Shown here piece by piece: positions 51,629 to 59,300 of a stretch of 64,000 nt of DNA. Below the pieces are notes generated by a model. That model did not search any database, was not told the DNA's origin, and saw nothing but the letters and a program-made list of their open reading frames with translations. The stretch is from Nevskia soli DSM 19509 (GTDB taxonomy: Bacteria > Pseudomonadota > Gammaproteobacteria > Nevskiales > Nevskiaceae), in contig NZ_KL543998.1 in the NCBI RefSeq assembly GCF_000711955.1, positions 113,054-177,053 of the forward strand, in the 5' to 3' direction. Made by a program: the position numbers and the translations under genes. The number at the start of each line of letters is the position of its first letter. Position 1 is the first letter of the stretch.

Positions 51629-52420
51629 ATGTCCGCTTCCCGTCTGCCCTATCAATCGTGGCACCGCCTTGGTGCGAATACCCTGCCGTGGCTGCTGCCG
51701 TTGCTGATCCTCGGCGCCTGGGAATACGCGGCGCGTTCCGGGCTGTTGTCGACCCGCGTGTTGCCGGAGCCCTGGGCGGTGGTGAAGGCGGCCTGGCACC
51801 TGGTGCAGACCGGGGAGATGTGGGCGAACCTCAAGGTCAGCGCCGGGCGCGCGTTCGCCGGGCTGGCCATCGGCGGCGGCCTCGGTTTGCTGCTGGGTTT
51901 GCTGACCGGGTTGTTCGTGCCGGCACAGGTGGCGCTCGATACCACCTTGCAGATGCTGCGCAATATTCCGCCGCTGGCGATGATCCCGCTGGTGATCCTG
52001 TGGTTCGGCATCGACGAAGGCGCCAAGCTGTTCCTGGTGGCGCTGGGTGTGTTCTTCCCGCTGTACCTGAATACCTTCCACGGCATCCGCACGGTGGACC
52101 GCAACCTGATCGAGATGGCGCGCAGCTACGGCCTCTCGGGCTGGCGCCTGTACCGCGATGTGATCCTGCCCGGCGCCCTGCCCTCGATCCTGGTGGGGCT
52201 GCGCTTCTCGCTGGGGCTGATGTGGGTGCTGCTGATCGTGGCGGAAACCATTTCCTCGTCTTCCGGCATCGGCTACATGACCATGAACGCGCGCGAATTC
52301 CTGCAGACCGACGTGGTGCTGGTCGGCATCCTGCTGTATGCGCTGCTCGGCAAGATCGCCGACGTGGCGGCGAAGGGCCTGGAGCGGGTATGCCTGCGCT
52401 GGCATCCGTCATACACATGA
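51629..52420 (+). CDS. ssuC: Aliphatic sulfonate ABC transporter permease SsuC
   Basis: 263 residues, BPD_transp_1 family, six membrane segments. The EAA loop appears as DRNLIEMARSYGLSGWRLYRDVILPGALPSILVGLR near residue 150-187. The N-terminus LLILGAWEYAARSGLLSTRVLPEPWAV is typical of SsuC/TauC. It forms the inner-membrane channel for sulfonate import with SsuB and the SsuA-like proteins. It is followed by a hairpin array and then ssuB. Confidence 0.92.
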   Translation: MSASRLPYQSWHRLGANTLPWLLPLLILGAWEYAARSGLLSTRVLPEPWAVVKAAWHLVQTGEMWANLKVSAGRAFAGLAIGGGLGLLLGLLTGLFVPAQVALDTTLQMLRNIPPLAMIPLVILWFGIDEGAKLFLVALGVFFPLYLNTFHGIRTVDRNLIEMARSYGLSGWRLYRDVILPGALPSILVGLRFSLGLMWVLLIVAETISSSSGIGYMTMNAREFLQTDVVLVGILLYALLGKIADVAAKGLERVCLRWHPSYT

Positions 52421-52421
52421 A

Positions 52422-52534
52422 CCGGCGACTGCGTCGCCGGCTACCGTCCCTCTCCCGCATTACGGGAGAGGGGGGAACCAATCGCGGAGCGATTGGTGGG
52501 GTGAGGGTAGCCCCGGCGATTCTCCGGGGCTACC
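52422..52534. repeat. Array of four consecutive perfect hairpins between ssuC and ssuB
   Basis: Four unrelated perfect inverted repeats fill the gap: CCGGCGAC/GTCGCCGG (52422-52440), CCCTCTCCCG/CGGGAGAGGG (52448-52472), CCAATCGC/GCGATTGG (52478-52496) and GGTAGCCCCGG/CCGGGGCTACC (52506-52534). The last ends one base before the ssuB start codon. Elements of this look are dispersed palindromic repeats in Xanthomonadales. None has a T-run, so they are not simple terminators; they may stabilise upstream mRNA and hinder ssuB translation. Confidence 0.8.
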
Positions 52535-52535
52535 A

Positions 52536-53435
52536 ATGAGCGCCGCCGCCCGCACGCAGTTGCTGCGCGACAGCGCGCCGGCCGGGCGCGAACGTCCGGT
52601 GGCTGGCGCTGCGATCCCTGCATCAGACCGCAACGGACTGGCTGTTTCAATCCGCGGACTGGAAAAGCATTACGGCGAGCGGCAAGTGCTGCGCGGCCTG
52701 TCGCTGGACATCGCGCGCGGCAGCTTCGTCGCCATCGTCGGGCGCAGCGGCTGCGGCAAGTCCACCCTGCTGCGCATCGTCGCCGGGCTGGAGCAGGCCG
52801 ATGGCGGCAGGCTGGAGATCGGCGCGGCGAGCAGTTGCCCGGCCTGCGAGGATCGGCCGGAAGTGCGCCTGATGTTCCAGGACGCGCGGCTGCTGCCGTG
52901 GAAGAGCGTGATCGACAATGTGCGGCTGGGACTGCCGCGCTCGGCGTTGCCGGCGGCGCGGGATGCGCTGCGCGATGTGGGACTCGAGGACCGCGCGAAG
53001 GACTGGCCGGCAGCGCTGTCCGGCGGGCAACGCCAGCGCGTGGCCCTGGCGCGGGCGCTGGTGCACCGGCCGCAGTTGTTGCTGCTGGACGAGCCGCTGG
53101 GAGCGCTGGATGCGCTGACGCGGATCGAGATGCATGCGCTGATCGAGCGGCTATGGCGCGAGCATGGGTTCACCGCGCTGCTGGTCACGCACGATGTGCA
53201 GGAAGCGGTGGCGCTGGCCGACCGGGTGGTGGTGATCGAGGATGGGGCCATCGGGCTGGACCAGGCCCTGGGGCTGGCCCGGCCGCGGGCGCGGGGGTCG
53301 CAGGAGTTCGCGGCGCTGGAGGACCGGGTGCTGACGCGGGTTTTGCAACAGCATGGGGCCGATCCGGGGGCGCTCGCCTCGCCGGCGGAGCAGATCGATG
53401 CGCTGCGGCAGGAAGGGGTGCGCTGGGTGATTTGA
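52536..53435 (+). CDS. ssuB: Aliphatic sulfonate ABC transporter ATPase SsuB
   Basis: 299 residues including a ~35-residue N-terminal extension before the ABC domain. Walker A VGRSGCGKSTLLR is near residue 70, the Q-loop LMFQDARLLPW near 112, the signature LSGGQRQRVALARAL near 162, Walker B LLLLDEPLGALD near 183, and the H-loop LLVTHDVQEAVALAD near 215. DARLLPWKSVIDNV is typical of the nitrate/sulfonate/taurine importer class. The ATG follows directly on the hairpin array, with no Shine-Dalgarno sequence in single-stranded sequence. It is the last gene of the right arm. Confidence 0.92.
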   Translation: MSAAARTQLLRDSAPAGRERPVAGAAIPASDRNGLAVSIRGLEKHYGERQVLRGLSLDIARGSFVAIVGRSGCGKSTLLRIVAGLEQADGGRLEIGAASSCPACEDRPEVRLMFQDARLLPWKSVIDNVRLGLPRSALPAARDALRDVGLEDRAKDWPAALSGGQRQRVALARALVHRPQLLLLDEPLGALDALTRIEMHALIERLWREHGFTALLVTHDVQEAVALADRVVVIEDGAIGLDQALGLARPRARGSQEFAALEDRVLTRVLQQHGADPGALASPAEQIDALRQEGVRWVI

Positions 53436-53501
53436 GGGAGCAGCCGGAGGTAGCGGAAGCTCGCGGCTGGTCTTTCGTCCAATTGCGCGGCAACCGCGAC
53501 A

Positions 53502-53520
53502 GGCGGGTCGCGGACCCGCC
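53502..53520. repeat. Perfect 8-bp-arm palindromic repeat
   Basis: GGCGGGTC-GCG-GACCCGCC followed by CTAC. This is a widespread intergenic palindrome type in Xanthomonadales-like genomes. It may help end ssuB transcription, but it has no T-run. Confidence 0.5.
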
Positions 53521-53593
53521 CTACATTCGCCGGGTGATTTGAAGCGGGAATTCGCAGTTGCAGCGGGTGTGGCATTCCATGGGCAAAAACACC

Positions 53594-53633
53594 ATGCGTG
53601 CCATGTGTGCCAAGGGTTTTTGTTGGCACGCAT
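53594..53633. terminator. Inverted repeat with T-rich loop, possible bidirectional terminator
   Basis: ATGCGTGCCA (53594-53603) and its exact complement TGGCACGCAT (53624-53633) enclose 20 bases including GGGTTTTTG; an inner GTGCCAA/TTGGCAC pair offers an alternative stem. It lies between two convergent operons. Confidence 0.4.
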
Positions 53634-53849
53634 GCGATGAGCGTGTGTTTTTCGGGCAGGTTTTCCGGACGGATGGGCAGGCTTCCGGGTGGTCCAGGAG
53701 GTCCGGGGACGTGTTTTAACGTACCGGGACGCTCAGGTTGGTTTATCCGGGTTCAGCCTCGGGTTCCGTGCCTGGATTTCGCCTGCCACACGGTGCCGGC
53801 CTGCGCTGGATTGACGGCAAAAGGGAATTTTCCGGTTCTGGATGCCGGA

Positions 53850-54722
53850 TCAGGCGTGGATGCCGGTCCAGCCAAGGTAGCCGGTGTACAGGCCCACGGC
53901 GATGATCAGCAGGCTGGAAACGTAGGGAGCCTTGCGCGCCAGTTCGCCGAAGCCGCTGAAATGCTTGCTGGCGTGGCGCACGCTGAGGGCGGCGAGGGTG
54001 CCGGTCATGACCATGGTCAGGGCCAGGCCGATGCTGAAGCACAGGACCAGGGCGACACCGAGCGAGTACTGCTTGAGTTGCAGGCAGAGCAGGAGGATGG
54101 TGATCGAGGCGGGGCACGGGATCAGGCCGCCGGTCAGGCCGAACAGGATGATCTGGGTGTTGCTGACGCTGCGGTTGGCGAAACGGCGCTGGATCTGTTC
54201 GGCGTGTTCCCGTTCGTGGGCATCCTGGAATTCAGCCGGGATGGCCTCGAAGGCAGATGGGTGGGCGTGATGGTCATGAGCCCCATGGCCGTGGCGGTCA
54301 TGATCGGCATGATGCCCATGATCATCATGATGGTAATGGTCATGATGATGGCCATGATCGTGCGCATGGGCGGGATGCTGCTCGCGGTGCGTGCGCCGGG
54401 CCATCCACAGGGCGATGGCGATGATGAGGACGGCGGAGGCCAGCTGGAACCAGGCTTCGGTGCGCTCACCGCCCAACTCCTTGCCAAAGTGCATGCCCAG
54501 CAGGGCGACGGCCCAGACCACGGCGGTGTGGGAAGCGGTGGCGGCCAGGCCGAGCATCACGGCCTGGGCCACGGTGCCGCGGATGGCGACGATGAAGGCG
54601 GCCATCATGGTCTTGGAGTGGCCGGGCTCGAGGCCGTGCAGCGCGCCGAGCAGGATGGCGCTGGGCGCGAACAGCCAGGCGTTGGCGCTGCCTTCGCGCA
54701 GCAGTTCGGTGATGGGGGTCAT
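53850..54722 (-). CDS. rcnA: Nickel/cobalt efflux protein RcnA
   Basis: 290 residues, NicO family. LLGALHGLEPGHSKTMMAAFIVA near residue 25 contains the HX(5)-type metal motif of RcnA. A His/Asp-rich cytoplasmic loop lies between about residues 115 and 155. The second conserved block is FGLTGGLIPCPASITILLLCL near 200, with about six membrane segments in all. It exports Ni2+/Co2+ across the inner membrane. It follows the rcnR-like gene by 7 bases. Confidence 0.92.
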   Translation of the reverse strand: MTPITELLREGSANAWLFAPSAILLGALHGLEPGHSKTMMAAFIVAIRGTVAQAVMLGLAATASHTAVVWAVALLGMHFGKELGGERTEAWFQLASAVLIIAIALWMARRTHREQHPAHAHDHGHHHDHYHHDDHGHHADHDRHGHGAHDHHAHPSAFEAIPAEFQDAHEREHAEQIQRRFANRSVSNTQIILFGLTGGLIPCPASITILLLCLQLKQYSLGVALVLCFSIGLALTMVMTGTLAALSVRHASKHFSGFGELARKAPYVSSLLIIAVGLYTGYLGWTGIHA

Positions 54723-54729
54723 CGTGGCC

Positions 54730-54996
54730 TTAGAGGTACTTCGAAATTTCGTGCAGCTCGGCCAGGGCCTGGCGCGAGACGGTGTCGCCGGGCTCGAAGC
54801 GGTGCGCGATGTGCTCGTGGATGAAGGTTTTCTTGGCCTGCGTCACCGCCTTCTCCGCCGCCTGCAGCTGCATCGCCACCTCGGCGCATTCGCGATGGTC
54901 CTCGATCATGGCGACGACCGTGTTGAGCTGGCCGATGGCGCGGCGCAGGCGCTTGACGATCTCGGGATTGGCGGTGCCGGCGGTGGGGTGGCTCAT
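54730..54996 (-). CDS. rcnR: RcnR/FrmR-like CsoR-family metal-responsive repressor
   Basis: 88 residues, an all-helical CsoR/RcnR family protein. His3 of MSH, the Cys in DHRECAEV and the two His of FIHEHIAHRF correspond to the RcnR metal ligands (His3, Cys35, His60, His64 in E. coli). Linkage to rcnA and a dyad with a C6/G6 core upstream support nickel/cobalt control rather than formaldehyde (FrmR) or copper (CsoR). Confidence 0.85.
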   Translation of the reverse strand: MSHPTAGTANPEIVKRLRRAIGQLNTVVAMIEDHRECAEVAMQLQAAEKAVTQAKKTFIHEHIAHRFEPGDTVSRQALAELHEISKYL

Positions 54997-55003
54997 GCGG
55001 CAC

Positions 55004-55027
55004 TATACCATACCCCCCTATGGTATA
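55004..55027. promoter_or_regulatory. RcnR-type operator
   Basis: TATACCATA-CCCCCC-TATGGTATA: 9-bp perfect arms around a C6 tract, 7 bases upstream of the rcnR start. E. coli RcnR binds TACT-G6-AGTA type sites; this is the same plan with a longer arm. It also overlaps a -10-like TATGGTATA. Confidence 0.7.
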
Positions 55028-55119
55028 TAAAACGACTGGCCTACCCTCTTCTGGCTTCAAGTAAAGGCCCGAAAACCACCACCGGCAACACCTTGCAAGT
55101 ATATTTTATTCAGAGTGGG

Positions 55120-55335
55120 ATGAAAGAAATACAGGTCCTGAAAGACGCAGTAGACGCAGAGTGCAAATATCCGCATCAAGGGTCCGATCATTGTAAGTCC
55201 GCAAAGAAAGCACTAAAAGATGTGGAGATATCAAGGGAACGGGCGAATCGCTCTATTAATCGGCCGCAGGTTCAGACGTTGAAAAGCGCGGCCTGGTCCT
55301 GCCGGCGAGCGCGAGGTCCGGTCCAGCTGCCATGA
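55120..55335 (+). CDS. Hypothetical small protein, 71 residues
   Basis: The ATG has GAGTGGG just before it. The product MKEIQVLKDAVDAECKYPHQ continues with a charged, helical, Cys-containing stretch (HCKSAKKALKDVEISRERANRS) and ends with an Arg-rich tail of coding-shadow character. The first 50 residues look protein-like; I recognise no family. It could be a truncated remnant. Confidence 0.3.
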   Translation: MKEIQVLKDAVDAECKYPHQGSDHCKSAKKALKDVEISRERANRSINRPQVQTLKSAAWSCRRARGPVQLP

Positions 55336-55398
55336 TTCGTTCAGATTCAAACGAGGTAAGTGCCATTCGGGGCCTCAGTTGAATTTGAACGCGCGGCT

Positions 55399-55857
55399 CT
55401 ACTGAGAAATAGCACTACGCGCCGCGGCAATCTGATCCGAACCTATACCAGCGCGCCTAGGATCAATTGCCAACAGCCGCTCGGCAAACGCAACTTCTTT
55501 CTCCAGATTAACCCCGGCCGATCCAACAAGTGCGCGCAACCTTTCTGGACGTATGCCCGCCTGCAAAGAAGCCCGGACCAGAGGAAACAAGGCGGCGGCA
55601 TCAATAGAAAGCGCTGCAGCGAAACCTGCGCAAGCTGAACAAGTTGCCACCTGACTCGTATATGGACACCCAGGGAAACGGCTTATGTCGACGTGAACCG
55701 TATAAAAGAGGTATTGGCCCAAACGCGGATGGCTTCCAAGGGCGAGCAGCCGAATTTTGTCTAGGCGTCGATCGCCCCTGCAAAAGCCATCTCTGATTGA
55801 TTTCTCGCGACCCCGTCCCTTTCGTAGAGATTTGAAAATGGCTGTTCGCAAAGCCAT
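55399..55857 (-). CDS. Hypothetical protein, possibly a broken gene
   Basis: 152 residues. The C-terminal half (ALFPLVRASLQAGIRPERL... NLEKEVAFAERLLAID) looks like a genuine helical protein. The N-terminal half is Arg-rich and irregular. Overlapping minus-strand frames at 55761-55994 and 55601-55783 suggest that an older, longer gene was broken by frameshifts. No family recognised. Confidence 0.3.
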   Translation of the reverse strand: MALRTAIFKSLRKGRGREKSIRDGFCRGDRRLDKIRLLALGSHPRLGQYLFYTVHVDISRFPGCPYTSQVATCSACAGFAAALSIDAAALFPLVRASLQAGIRPERLRALVGSAGVNLEKEVAFAERLLAIDPRRAGIGSDQIAAARSAISQ

Positions 55858-56084
55858 TCAGAGTCGGAAGCCTGTGCCGCCAAGTACTTGCCTCTTCTCA
55901 TACTGGTGACCAACGGACGTTGTAACTGGGAGATTGATGGGTTCGACGTCGAAACACCAGCTTCCATCAAGAAGCATTTACGAAGCATGGCCAACGATCT
56001 GAGGATCCGGTATGACGTGGATCTGACTGCATGTTGCGTTGAATCCGGCCGGTCGGAGTTCCTCCGCCCTCCACGAGCTGGGAC

Positions 56085-56390
56085 TCAGCGACGTCTATCC
56101 TGCGGCTCTCTCAGCATCCCCTTGCTCTTCAGCCGTTCACGCAGCGGCTTTACCCATGTCACCCAGAAAAGTGCACCGAAGGCGAGGCCAGCAAGGCTAG
56201 TGACAATAGCAATGTGAACTGCCCTTCCAAGCGTGAGCTGCCCATTGGAGTTGGAATCAATTGCAAAAACAACCCATAGGGGCAAAGAAAAGCCCACCTG
56301 GCTCGCGACCATACAACCGACCATCGAAGTACCCGCCCACTTAAAAGCATTATTCACTCTGCGCTCCTCGGGTTCTATTGACACGAACAC
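56085..56390 (-). CDS. Small two-helix membrane protein coupled to the RHS gene (immunity candidate)
   Basis: 101 residues with two clear membrane segments: about 18-43 (WAGTSMVGCMVASQVGFSLPLWVVFAI) and about 55-80 (AVHIAIVTSLAGLAFGALFWVTWV). A basic tail follows. Its start lies 16 bases inside the end of the RHS gene, so it is co-translated with it. A small gene overlapping the 3' end of an RHS gene with a variable hydrophobic C-terminus is the usual place of an immunity protein; this is inference from position and topology. No family recognised. Confidence 0.6.
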   Translation of the reverse strand: MFVSIEPEERRVNNAFKWAGTSMVGCMVASQVGFSLPLWVVFAIDSNSNGQLTLGRAVHIAIVTSLAGLAFGALFWVTWVKPLRERLKSKGMLREPQDRRR

Positions 56391-59300
56391 GGATTGGTCA
56401 AGCCAGCTCCAGCCGCTCCGCCGAGCGTTGCACCGTACATTGAACCCACAAGCCCGCCAGTAGCAAGCGACCCCGCTGGCTCAGACAACGATGTGAGCAA
56501 AACAGCAAGACTCCCGGCAGCGGTACCGCCTGCTTCGATAACTTCAACCTCTGGGAAGCCTATGACATTCGCCGTGATCAGCACGCCGGCACCAAATCCC
56601 AGAATGCCTCCAGCCCCCGCCCCAAGGCCAATGTTGTGCCCCAGATCGCCCGGAGTGCATGGACTGCCGCCAGCGTTACCAGACTGAGCGGCATTCGTTG
56701 CTCCTTGAGCGACCGCGGATTGGGCGACCTGATCGAGTGACATACCAGGGTACCCAGGGATCACTCCCATATATGGAGGGGCTAGCCCGTACGGATCAGT
56801 CCGGGTGACGGGATTCCCGCCAACATAGGCATAATTATTCGCCTGCCTACTAGCCCATCCAATCGGGTCTTCTTGCGTGAAGCGGCCCGCTGCTGGGCTA
56901 TAGTAACGTGCACGGTTGTAGTAAAGTCCGGTGCTATCGTTCTCCCTGCCTGCGTACTGCTGACTGGAACCTGTGCTAATACCGCTTTGAGTAGTAGCGC
57001 CGTACGGATCGTAGCTGTAATTCGTTATGATCGCCTGCGCCGTATTGGTTTCCGCAATCGTGCTGCCCATCGCATCGAGCAGTGGCGTGTTGATGCTGGT
57101 GCTCGTCATGCGCACGAAGGTTTCATCCGTTCCTCCCGTCAGTAGGTTTGCGGTAATCGCAGCGGTGGCACCGGCCCCATTCTTCTCTTGTACGAAGTTG
57201 CCACCGTCATAGAGATAGCCGGTAGTCGCACCTCCGATGTTTTTACCGATACGCCGCCCTACGGCATCGTATTGGAAGCTGGCGCTCGATATGCCGGCAA
57301 GGCTAGTTAGCTGATCTCTTGCATTCCAGGTATAGGTGCGGCTACTGTCGTTCAGAAGATTGCCATTGGCGTCATAGCTGTAGGTCACGCCGTTCCACTG
57401 CGCAAGCTGGTTGTTGGCGTTATAGACTCCGCTTGCAATTGCTGCAGGTAGGTTGACATTGGCCAAGCTGCCGCTGACAGAGGTGCGGTGTCCAGCAAGA
57501 TCGTAGCCGTAGGCCAGATTCCCGATTAAGCCGCCGTTTGTCTGGGTGTAGGTGATGCCGGATAGCTGGTTCGCAGCATCATAGGCATACGCCACGTGGA
57601 CGCCATTCGCCAAAATGGTCAGAGTGCGGCGGTTGGCATTGTCGTACTGGAAGGTAACGATCTGCGCAATGTTGCCGTTGCTGGCGCCTGCTGCCTGCTG
57701 AATTTGGCTAAGGCGATTAGCATTGTCCCAAGTATAATTCACGGTCGGCTGACCTTGAACTGTCATGCTGGTGCGTCGGCCACCTGCGTCATACGTATAA
57801 TTGACAGTTCCCTGAACCGTGGTTTCCTGCGTCATTCGATCAAGTGCGTCGTAGCTACGGCCGATAGTACCATTCGCCGAATCGACCACCTGGGTCAGCC
57901 GGTCCCCGGCATCCCAAGTCTGGCTGATCGTGCTGGTATAAGCAGTGGGATTCGCAACCGTCGCGCCAAAGCCGGCCTGTGTCACGCGCCCAAGTCCGTC
58001 ATATGTCCACCCGCTGACCTGCTGCTTGCGGTCTATCCGCCGGATTAGATGGCCAATTGGATCGTAGCCATAGCTTTCGCTAAATGATAAAGAATCGGTC
58101 TTCGTTACAACATGATTCATAGCATCGAACGTATATGCGGCAACGTGATTGTTAGCGTCAGTGTGACTTGTCCTGTTCCCATTTTGGTCGAAACCAAATT
58201 GAAGCTGGCTTCCATTAGGGTCAACAGAATTAATGATCCGATTGAGCGAATCGTAAGCAGTGCTGTATTGGGCGCCCAGTGGATTGACAGTACCGATAGT
58301 ACGACCAACCGCATCGGTACGTACTACCATCTTCCGACCCAATGCGTCGATCGCGCTCACTAGATCACCGCCGAAATAGGTGAAGGAATTGGTGTTCCCG
58401 TTTGCATCTGTTGCAGTCAGAAGACGGCCCTCGACATCGTAGGTATAGTTTGACAGGTGGCCAAGCGGGTCTTGTACCTGCACCAGATTTCCGGAGCCGT
58501 CGTAGCTCATCGTAGTTACAAAACCATTGGCATTCGTTATTTGCGTGAGCAAGCCGAACTGCGAACTGTATTGCATATTCGACGTTACTGGATTCGCTGT
58601 CCCGTAAAGCTGCGTAATTTGAGTCAGGTTACCTAAGGCGTCGTGGGTATAACTTGTCACACGGCCCAATGCATCCGTAGTGGTACTGAGAAGATTTGTT
58701 ACTGGATCGCGCGTATACGTCGTTGTTTGTTGTTCCGGCCGTCCCATCGCCCGAATAACTGAGCTCAGATAGCCACTCGAAGTGAATATTTCTCTATGGA
58801 CGATTCCGCGTTGATCCGTAATATCTGTTTGCGTGACCTTTCCATTGCCACCCACAGTGTAAGCGAACAGCAATGTCGTGCTATCGGCATATGTTTGCTT
58901 GCTAACGCGACCATTCCCATCGTAGGTGTTAGTCACCATCAGGTTGCCGCGTTTATCGGTCACCGTGAGCATGTTGCTATTTGCATCGTACGTGTACTGC
59001 TCGAAGTATCCGGCCGGATCGGTGACTTTGATCAACCGCCCGATCGCATCATAGGTATAGGCGCTGGTACGTCCAAGATCGTCACTGGCTTGTGTTACGC
59101 GGTTACTGCTGTCATATATAAAATTCAGATGACGTCCATTCGGGGAGGTAACCTGCGTGAGGTTGTAGTTTCCATCTCGCGTCAAGGTCAGCGTATTACC
59201 GAACCGATCACTGATTGCCCGCACTGCCCCTGCGCGTGCCGAGGTCGATCCCGCCTCATCTGCAAAAGAATAAACCGTGCCATCCTTCAGCGTTAGCGTC

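Larger units (their letters stand above)
53436..53849. other. Convergent intergenic region between ssuB and rcnA
   Basis: About 410 bases without a gene. It holds the two hairpins listed separately and an imperfect dyad near 53698-53728 (GGGGACGT...ACGTACC). Both flanking genes point into it, so a bidirectional termination zone is the natural reading. Confidence 0.5.
55028..56084. other. Lower-GC region of orphan fragments between rcnR and the RHS locus
   Basis: About 1.05 kb of visibly lower GC than its surroundings. Frames are short, unlike the dense organisation elsewhere. Two small candidates are listed separately. The region lies downstream of the RHS gene, where displaced toxin/immunity fragments often accumulate; no such fragment was positively identified. 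No tRNA or attachment-site repeat was seen. Confidence 0.4.

Noticed and set aside
52422..52534. Hairpin array as an intrinsic terminator or a riboswitch
   Set aside because: No T-runs follow the stems, the genes on both sides belong to the same transporter, and no known riboswitch consensus was seen.
53640..53849. Imperfect dyad near 53698-53728 as a cobalamin or NiCo riboswitch for rcnA
   Set aside because: It lies downstream of rcnA, not upstream, and no riboswitch consensus is present.
55888..56217. 109-codon plus-strand frame overlapping the small membrane protein gene
   Set aside because: It is opposite the 2-TM gene for most of its length, and its C-terminal half is Arg/Ser-rich shadow with no ribosome-binding site.
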